Of a stretch of 64,000 bases of DNA, positions 56,805-64,000 are shown piece after piece (within the stretch, counting starts at the first letter, position 1; each line of letters begins with the position of its first letter). The notes below the pieces were generated by a model that ran no database searches, had not been told where the DNA came from, and saw only the letters and a program-made list of their open reading frames with translations. Source of the stretch: Hemileia vastatrix (lineage: Eukaryota > Basidiomycota > Pucciniomycetes > Pucciniales > Zaghouaniaceae); assembly GCA_030280995.1 (NCBI GenBank), contig JASXTE010000002.1:35359183-35423182 (forward strand). The letters are read 5' to 3'. The translations under genes were made by a program, and so were the position numbers.

Positions 56805-56919
56805 GAGGACCTTAAAGCACATAAGTGGGAATCTAGAGGGAATTTGGATATCTGAAGTAAAAAAAATTGAAAAGTAAGTGATAAATTTACGGTGCACATA
56901 AAATAATAAGGATACTATT

Positions 56920-58025
56920 ATAAAAGGGGAATCATATATTATATTGTATGATGAGAGAATATGATATTATATTGCAAGATGAGAGAAAAAGTGAGCGGAA
57001 ATGGGCATTTGGAAGAGGGTTTTTATATTCAAATCTGGGTCTGGTGGGATAGAAAGACACGACCAAGCCTTCTTGTTCTTCTAGAATTTTCCTTGCCTGT
57101 AAAAGAAAAATTGAAGTTAACTTGTAGTGATATTAAGAATTAGGAGGTAAGAGAGAAATAAAAATAAATTAGCGAAATTAAAAGAAATAAGAGAGTAAAA
57201 AAAGTAAAGTAGCGAAATTAAAAAAAAGATAAAGAAAAAAAGTAGCAAAATTAAAAAAAAGGAGAGAAAGAAAAAAAAACTCACCTTGAGGGAAGATTGA
57301 CTATTTGTGCATCCTCTTGGACAAGGATGAACCAGCAATAATCTAAGGTTGGATCGTGAAAAAATACCTCATTCAGGAGTGAAGTATTTTCTCTATCCAT
57401 CCATAGGCTGTTTCTGGATTTTCCTTGTCCATCATGATGGGAATAACAAATTTTTTGGGTGTATCCCACTAGCAGGAAAAATTTGTTATTCCCATCCTGA
57501 TGGACAAGAAAATCCGGAAACAGCCTATGGATGGATAGAGAAAATACTTCACTCCTGAATGAGGTATTTTTCACGATCCAACCATAGACTATTGCCGGTT
57601 CATCCTTGTCCAAGAGGATGCACAAATAGTCAATCTTCCCTCAAGGAGAGTTTTTTTTTTCTTTCTCTCCTTTTTTTTAATTTCGCTACTTTTTTTCTTT
57701 CTCTTTTTTTTTTAATTTTGCTACTTTAGTTTTTTCTACTCTCTTATTTTTTTAATTTTGCTAATTTATTTTTATTTCTCTCTTACCTCCTAATTCTAAA
57801 TATTGCTACAAGCTAACTTCTATTTTATTTTTTACAGACGAGGAAAATTCTAGAAGAACGAGAAGGCTTGGTTGTGTCTTTCTATCCCACCAGACCCAGA
57901 TTTGAATATAAAAACCCTCTTCCAAATGCCCATTTCCGCTCACTTTTTCTCTCATCTTGCAATATAATATCATATTCTCTCATCATACAATATAATATAT
58001 GATTCCCCATTTATAATACTAGCCT
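56920..58025. repeat. 1.1 kb inverted repeat (long hairpin)
   Basis: Arms of about 540 bp, 56920-57456 and 57476-58025, with a 19-base loop (57457-57475). They pair with few mismatches near the centre, including the block around CCATGATGGAC/GTCCATC, and with more indels in the A/T-rich middle parts. It has no convincing protein. It sits between the two genes of the Harbinger element, so it may be an inserted foldback element or MITE. The outermost 180 bases of the right arm recur as a direct copy at 58277-58455. Confidence 0.85.
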
Positions 58026-58276
58026 TCTTGCCTTTTGAGTAGACCAAAAGACATTAAATATTTTGTTTTTATGTTTAGGTAAGTATTTTTATATTTTTTT
58101 ACGTGCAACTATTTAAATATAATTTTAAAAAAAATGATATTTATTCTAAATAGTAATTATTAAATATAAATAATACATATACAACGTTTTCTTTTTTATT
58201 TTTTAATATTGTTTTTATTTTTCATTATCTTATATTCTTTTCTCTTGGCTCAAGCTAACACCACAAATTATTTACA

Positions 58277-58455
58277 GCTGACAAAAATTCCTGAAGAAGG
58301 AGAAGGCTTGGTTGTGTCTTTCTATCCTACCAGACCCAGATTTGAATATAAAAACCCTCTTCCAAATGCCCATTTCTGCTCAGTTCTTTTCTCATCTTGC
58401 AATATAATATCCATTTCCTCTTTTATACTAGTAGCCTTATTGGTTTTTGAGTAGA
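58277..58455 (+). repeat. Third copy of the hairpin-arm end
   Basis: Direct copy of about 57838-58046, the outer end of the right arm, starting at a shared TTTACAG and including GAAGGCTTGGTTGTGTC and ATAAAAACCCTCTTCC. The reading frame across the shared part is kept, but no ATG precedes it. Confidence 0.8.
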
Positions 58456-58856
58456 ATATAAGATATAAATTATTTTCTTTTGAAATGTATAATATTTTTT
58501 TTTCAGTTTTTATGTGCACCATTAATTTTAGATATATTTCTTATACAGAAAAAATATTTATCTACAAAAAACATTTGTTTCATTTTATTTAAATGTATAA
58601 TTATCATTGCTAACCCATCTATTTTTTAACTTTGCTTTCATACTTTGTAAAATAAGTAAATAATCTGATGTCTCACAATCTTTTTCTTTTGTGTATAAAA
58701 CTTTAAGATCATTAGCCATCATTTCACTGACAGACTTCTCCTCATTTATGCTACAATTTTTTTCTGAAAGTCGCAGTTGTCTTACTTTAATATCAAGATT
58801 TTTTTCTTCAATAGCTAGCTTTATTTTCTCAATTTCTAGTCTTTCTTCTTCAATCT

Positions 58857-59631
58857 TTATTTTATCATTTTTAATAGAAGATTCTCTCTTGTTAGTTTGT
58901 TTCTTGACTTGGTTAGCCTATTTGTGTCACTTATGGCAGTTACACGTTTTTCGGAAAGGTCATTGAAGCGGGATGTGAGTAAGGATTTATCTTCTTCCAT
59001 TCCTTCAGTAAGGCGCCTTTTCTTTGCAGCTTTGATCCTAATTGGACAGACCATAAATCCACTAGAGGCTGGAGAAGGTGTTGGTGGGTCACTAGTAAAG
59101 TCTTCATTCCCATTGCTTTCGTTCCCACTCAAATCGACCATTACACTATTTGGGACCTTGGTTGGTTCCATTTGCCACTTTGGCGCAAACTTTAACTTCT
59201 CCCAAGCAGGAAGACTTTTAAAAGCTGACTTTGTTTGTTCTTGTTAAAGAGATAAGGCAGTTTGTAACCAGTCACTTGGTGAGGTTCCACTGGGAGGATT
59301 CCTTTCAATTGAGTAGTAGATAGAGCTGAACTTAAGGGTTGCCGTGTTGAGAGCCTTCCATCTATATTATAAAAAAGTAAGTTTAAAATAATTAAAAAAT
59401 ATCTTTATAACTTGAAACTGACCTTATTCTGATTTGATCATAGTCTCGGTAGTGCACAGAACTGAATTGGTTGAAATAAACTTCAATTTTCTTATAAAAT
59501 GTTTCACCAGATTGGTAAGTTGCAAATTCTGGCTGCTCGCTGATGTGAATCCAGGAGATAGCTAACTGCTCTTCTTCTTGGTGGTTCCAATTAGGGGATT
59601 GCTTTTTCTTAGCTTTGGACGAGTTTATCAT
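58857..59631 (-). pseudogene. MYB/SANT-like partner protein of Harbinger element
   Basis: In PIF/Harbinger elements a second gene encodes a MYB-like DNA-binding protein needed with the transposase. Exon 1 (59631-59423) holds NWNHQEEEQLAISWIHIS and a following helix. An intron 59422-59362 (GTCAGT...ATATAG, 61 nt) is in phase 2. Exon 2 (59361-58857) continues with WKALNTAT, IERNPPSGTSPSDWLQ and later IRIKAAKKRR, similar to NAM-associated C-terminal proteins. A TAA near 59245, where a Tyr or similar residue is expected, breaks it. It is divergent to the transposase gene, the usual layout. Confidence 0.75.
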
Positions 59632-60183
59632 GTTAGATTAATTTAAAAGTTTTAGGACAAGGTGTGAAATGAGGAAAATGGGTAGATAGAAGGGTTGTGT
59701 AGTAATAGTTGTGAATTATGATATGAAAAAGTTTTTTTACAATAAGTAATGACGCATCAAAGTGTTCAGCAGTTACAAGATGGAGTGAAAAGAATTGGAA
59801 GGCAGAATATTGAATTACCGAATGAGGTCAAAAGGAGCTCAGTAACTATTGGCGCGGTTGTCTAGAAGGTGGAAGATGAAAGAAGAAAAAAGAGAAAAGG
59901 ACACAAGAAGATAAGGAGTGGAAAGAGGAAAGGAGGGAAGGACAAAAATAAGGGGAAAAGGTTTAATGTATAAGGTGAGTAGTATTTAATGATATTGTAA
60001 TGTAAGTGTTTTTAATGTCAATGTGCAACAGTCAATTCTTATATTTTAATGTTCTTACCGCAACCTTTAGAATTTTGTTTATAGTATTTATCTATCTTAC
60101 TTCAATTAAACTGTATTACTAGTTAAGAGAAAAAAGAATTAATACGTGTATAAAAATATATAAGGGTAAGTTAATGGTAAATA
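59632..60183. other. Spacer, probable right end of Harbinger element
   Basis: Purine-rich sequence (about 59880-59960), then AT-rich. No coding frame and no terminal inverted repeat that I can pair with 55341. Confidence 0.4.
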
Positions 60184-60959
60184 TGTAAGTGATGCCGCTG
60201 AAGGGGGTTCCCAAGGCCCTTATATAGACAAGGGGCCCTCTGAAGCGCCACAAGAGTAAATAAAATAATTAATGAGTAAATGTAAGGGGTAAAAAATAAA
60301 GAATGTACTAATTTATTGAAATGCAGTAGTCAATATTTCACCAATATTAATTCCCCCTCAATATTATGCATAAATAAGTACAAGACATATAAAAAATAAC
60401 TAATGTAATTTAAAATAAATATTATGCAGTACTATTTTAAAGTGGAATGTAATTTATTACTATTTTATTCAAACAATTAATATAAGTAATTATTTTAGAT
60501 TAAAATATGAGAATGTAATTGGTCTAAATGTTTTAATAAATTTAATTACATAATTTTGAGCCACAGAAGCGCCCAAAAATCAGGAATAATAATGTATAAA
60601 TTATTATAAGGGTCTAATAAATAATTAATACTATTATAAGTCAACATTTTGCCTTATAAGTATAATATAATATTATGATTAATTAATTATTATTTTATAA
60701 TTATTTAAATACATAAAAATGCGCCCAATTTTTATAGAATATAATATAATTTATTTTTATTTTAATATTATATAATTAATAACATAATAAAATAAATATA
60801 ACCCTTATTTTAATTTTATTTAATAAGGTAATTTGTACTTAATTATATTATGCAATAAAATATAAATTTATATACATAAAAAGCATAAATTTTCGCCCTC
60901 TTCCAGGTCCAATGACTTAACATAAGTTTTACTGGGCTCCTGGTACATCCTGTCTGACA
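60184..60959 (-). repeat. Probable 3' LTR of chromovirus
   Basis: Read on the minus strand it would start TGTCAGACAGG at 60959, right after a purine-rich AGAGTGATGGAG, and end ACTTACA at 60184. A TATA box (CTATATA, 60221-60227) near its far end fits U3-R order. The second LTR lies outside the window, so the ends cannot be confirmed. Confidence 0.45.
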
Positions 60960-60995
60960 CTCCATCACTCTAAAAAAAAAAAAAAAATGCTAAAA

Positions 60996-63900
60996 TCATT
61001 TCTTTTTATACTTTTTTAATAGAGTGGAAAGGTTAGAAATTTTATTTCCAGGTATCCATTTATCATGCTCAGATGATTTATTTTTATATCTCAATAAATA
61101 TTCAATACCTTTTTCAGAGGTGATAACTCTGTCATTAAGAATTTTATCAATTTCTGAAATTTCTGTGACTTCCTGAGGATTTTTCTTGGGTCTTCCCCTT
61201 CTCTTAGGAAATAAGTCACTATTGGAAGTATAAGGTTTAAGGAGGTAAATGGGAAAAACAGGATGTTTTCTGTCATAAGGAGAATACAATATAACTTCTA
61301 CTGCCTTATCTCCCACCATTCTTTTAACAACAAATGGTCCTACAAATGGATCCTTTAATTTGTTATTGCCTTGTAAATTGAAGTGAACTGTAGATATTAG
61401 TACTTCATCACCATTTTTAAAAGTGTGCTATTTATGGTATTTATCCCATCTCTTTTTCTCATATTCAAATGCTTTATCAATACAACTTTGGGCATGTTTT
61501 CTGCATAGTTGCTGCATTTGGAGAAACGACTTCACACCAGGATGTAATTCCAACTTTGGTAATTTGTTATTGAGTATTTGAGCAGGAGTACTTGGAACAT
61601 AACCTAGCCATAGCTCAAAACGCTTTTTCTTTGTGACAGAATGAACAGTTCTATTAAGAGCAAATTCAAGACCTGGAAGTAAGGTTACCCAGTCATGTGT
61701 AAATCTGTCATTGTCTTTATATTCTAATCCAAAGGCACAATACCTTCTAATCATATCTTCCAAGGTTTGCATCATCCTTTCAGCCAGACCATCAGTTTGA
61801 GGATGGTGGGAAGTGGATAATTTCAACTCACAACCACATATATCCATCAAAGACATCCAAAATTCAGAAGTAAACTTTGGGTCTCTATCAGATATGATGG
61901 CTTTTGGAAATCCAACAATATTAAACATATGTGACGACCACAAAAAGGCTAAATCTTTGTTGGAAACACCTTTGTGGGTAGGAATGAATTTACACATTTT
62001 AGTGAATCTGTCTACTATAACCCAGCAAGAATTATAACTGTCTTTCTCTGCTACAGGAAGACCAGTGACAAAATCCATATTAATGATTTGCCAAGGAGCA
62101 TCAGGTGCTTCAATATGTTGCATTAATCCTGCTCTTTTACCAGTCAATCTTTTAGATTTTTGGCAAGAATCACAAGATTCAACATATAATTTTGTGTCTT
62201 CAGACATATTAGCCCACCATGCAGTGTTTTTAATCCTGACCATAGTTCTTTCTAGATCAAAATGACCAGCTAATATGTCATCATGACATAATTTTAAAAT
62301 GATTTCTTTCATTGAAGGAGAAATAACAATTACATTAGTAAGTTTTCTCCTGTAATAAATATAACTATCATCAATTGAAAACTTTCCTTTAGTCAAAGCA
62401 GTTTGGTACTTTGGAGGGAGAGTTTTTATTAATGCTTGAATTGAAGCATTCTTTGGATCATTCAAGATAGTAACCAATTTATTCAAATCAGAATCTTTTT
62501 CATATTAATCCAGAATTAATTGCAACAATTCTTCCTCCATGTCCACAATATATATACCATAAATGTGAATGTTATCATCCTCAGGGACATAGGCAGGACT
62601 GGAGTCATTATTAGGTAGGGGTAGTCTTGACAGCATATCAACATTGGAGTGAACATTTCGAGCTCTATGGATAATTGTCATTCTTACCCTGTACTCTTGA
62701 ACGGCCAGTTGCCACCTAAACATATGTCTATTTGGTGTCTTCAGGTTTAAGAGGGACTTCACAGTCTTACAGTCAGTTACCAGTTCAACCTTCTGGTCAT
62801 CTAGGTAGTAATGAAGTTTTTCAAGAGCCCAAACCACTGCTAAGCACTCTAATTGAGTGGCACCATATTTCAATTCACTATTTCTTATGTTTCTTGAAAT
62901 ATAACAAATTACAACCTCTGAGGATTTATCATTAATAATTTGTTTTTGATGAAGGGCAGCACCCAGACCAACAAAGCTAGAATCTGTGTATAGGACAAAA
63001 GTTTTCTTGAAATCTGGAAGAGCCAATATAGGGGCTGTCATTAAGCAACTTTTTAATTTATCAAAAGCTTTTTGACAGTCATTATTCCAGAGAAAGACAA
63101 CATCTTTTCTGGTCAGTTTTGTAAGAGGCAAGGCTATGACCTGATAATTTTTAATATGTTGTCTATAATAGCCACACATCCCCAAAAAACTTTGGATTTC
63201 TCTTACAGAAGTTGGTGCTTTCACATTTTGAATGGCAGCAACTTTGTTATGGTCTACACAAATTTGTAAGCCTGACACAACATGGCCAAGGACTTTCAAA
63301 GATTGAAAACCAAATTTACACTTTTTCAAGGACAAGGTCATATTGATTTCATCCATTTTTTGAAAACCCCTATTTAAATGAACCACATGTTCATCAAAAG
63401 TTTTAGAAAAAACTATAATGTCATCAATGTAAACCATGAGCCATCCTTCAATTATTTCCTGATGGAAAGTGTTATCCATGACCTTTTGAAAAACTGAAGG
63501 AGCATTTTTAGGGCCAAATGGCATCCTAACATACTTATATATTCCCATATGAGTAGCAATTAGTAAAAAATTTTGTGAATTTTTCTCAACAGGAATTTGA
63601 TGATAACCTTTATTGCCATCCAGACAACTAATAAATTTTGCACCCTGTAAGGTAGCATGAATTGAATTAATTCTGGGCAAAGGATAAATATCATCCACAG
63701 TATAAGTGTTTAATGCTCTGTAATCTCCACATAATCTAGCCTTATCTTTTTCATAAGAAATCAAGAATGGGGATATGACACAATATTTTGGGGTGACATC
63801 TACTTTCTCAATTATATTCATGTTTAATAAGGTAGAAATATTATCTTCAATATCCTTTCTTTTTGTTGGAGAAGCAGGATATGGTTTTTTCTTAAGACTA

Positions 63901-64000
63901 GGAGGAATATCACTCAAGTTACAGGATAAAGTAATTTTCATTTCATCCTTAACAACTCCTAGGACATGAGAACCATGAGCAAAAGCCATAGGAAAAGAGG
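60996..64000 (-). pseudogene. Chromovirus Pol, partial at right end
   Basis: RT begins beyond the window; LCGDYRALN, MPFGPKNAPSVFQ and catalytic YIDD are intact. RNase H: LYTDSSFVGLGAALHQ. The integrase zinc motif is HDDILAGHFD and CDSCQK. Core residues are Asp in NMDFVTGLP, Asp in ISDRDPKF and Glu in DGLAERM. A GPF segment (FVGPFVV) and a carboxyl chromodomain (about 61150-61000, ILNDRVITSEKGIEYLL) follow. Only two stops, TAA near 62503 and TAG near 61426, interrupt an otherwise continuous frame, so this is the youngest pol in the window. The fragment at 36984-38750 is its relative. Confidence 0.9.

Noticed and set aside
58209..58454. Small secreted protein candidate with hydrophobic start
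   Set aside because: The frame has no ATG (it opens with TTG). The shared part is repeated in the hairpin arms, so the conservation is due to duplication.
60160..60260. GCTGAAGGGGGT-type sequence as right terminal repeat of the Harbinger element
   Set aside because: It pairs poorly with 55341-55361 and is better explained as the R region of the chromovirus LTR next to its TATA box.

Overview
The window looks like a repeat-rich, AT-rich stretch of a nuclear genome from a filamentous fungus, most likely a basidiomycete and plausibly a rust fungus (Pucciniales). The inference rests on short introns (about 50-60 nt with CTRAY-like branch sites), several cysteine clusters with fungal Zn(II)2Cys6 spacing, PIF/Harbinger and TET/JBP-like relics of kinds known to be expanded in basidiomycetes, and nested LTR retrotransposons. 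I see no intact housekeeping gene, no tRNA or rRNA gene and no prokaryotic feature. Almost every coding region is part of a mobile element, and most are broken.

Layout: 1-1830 is an array of palindromes separating modules in both orientations. 2961-5258 is a decayed spliced gene of unknown function. 5337-18452 is RE1, a 13.1 kb Ty3/gypsy-type element on the minus strand. 19055-20398 is a broken TET/JBP-like dioxygenase gene (minus). 22131-22786 is a cluster of unrelated hairpins. 23547-31981 is RE2, a chromodomain Ty3/gypsy element (plus) with 772 bp LTRs and a TTTTG target duplication. 31987-36976 is AT-rich and apparently empty. 36984-38750 is a truncated chromovirus pol (minus). 38752-54313 is a decayed Ty1/copia element (plus), split by RE3 (40754-52713, minus), which is related to RE1. 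55558-59631 is a PIF/Harbinger transposon with transposase (plus) and MYB-like partner (minus), and a 1.1 kb hairpin lies between them. 60184-64000 is a chromovirus (minus) running off the right end.

The most unusual content is in RE1, RE3 and RE2. RE1 carries, between pol and its 3' LTR and antisense to gag-pol, a gene with exact Zn(II)2Cys6 spacing that becomes a single open frame if a 50-nt intron is removed. RE3 keeps a decayed homologue with an intron at the matching place and phase. RE2, a different lineage, has a comparable antisense spliced gene with the same cysteine spacing in the same position. RE1 and RE3 also share an ordered set of short stem-loops (called SL-A, SL-B, SL-C and SL-D here) in the same non-coding tail. 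Their stems differ between copies by paired changes that keep pairing. SL-A also recurs inside the pol frame, and RE3 has a separate run of four covarying hairpins between primer-binding site and gag. I read this as a retrotransposon group with a structured RNA tail plus an antisense DNA-binding-type protein. The structures and cysteine spacings are seen in the sequence; their function is inference.
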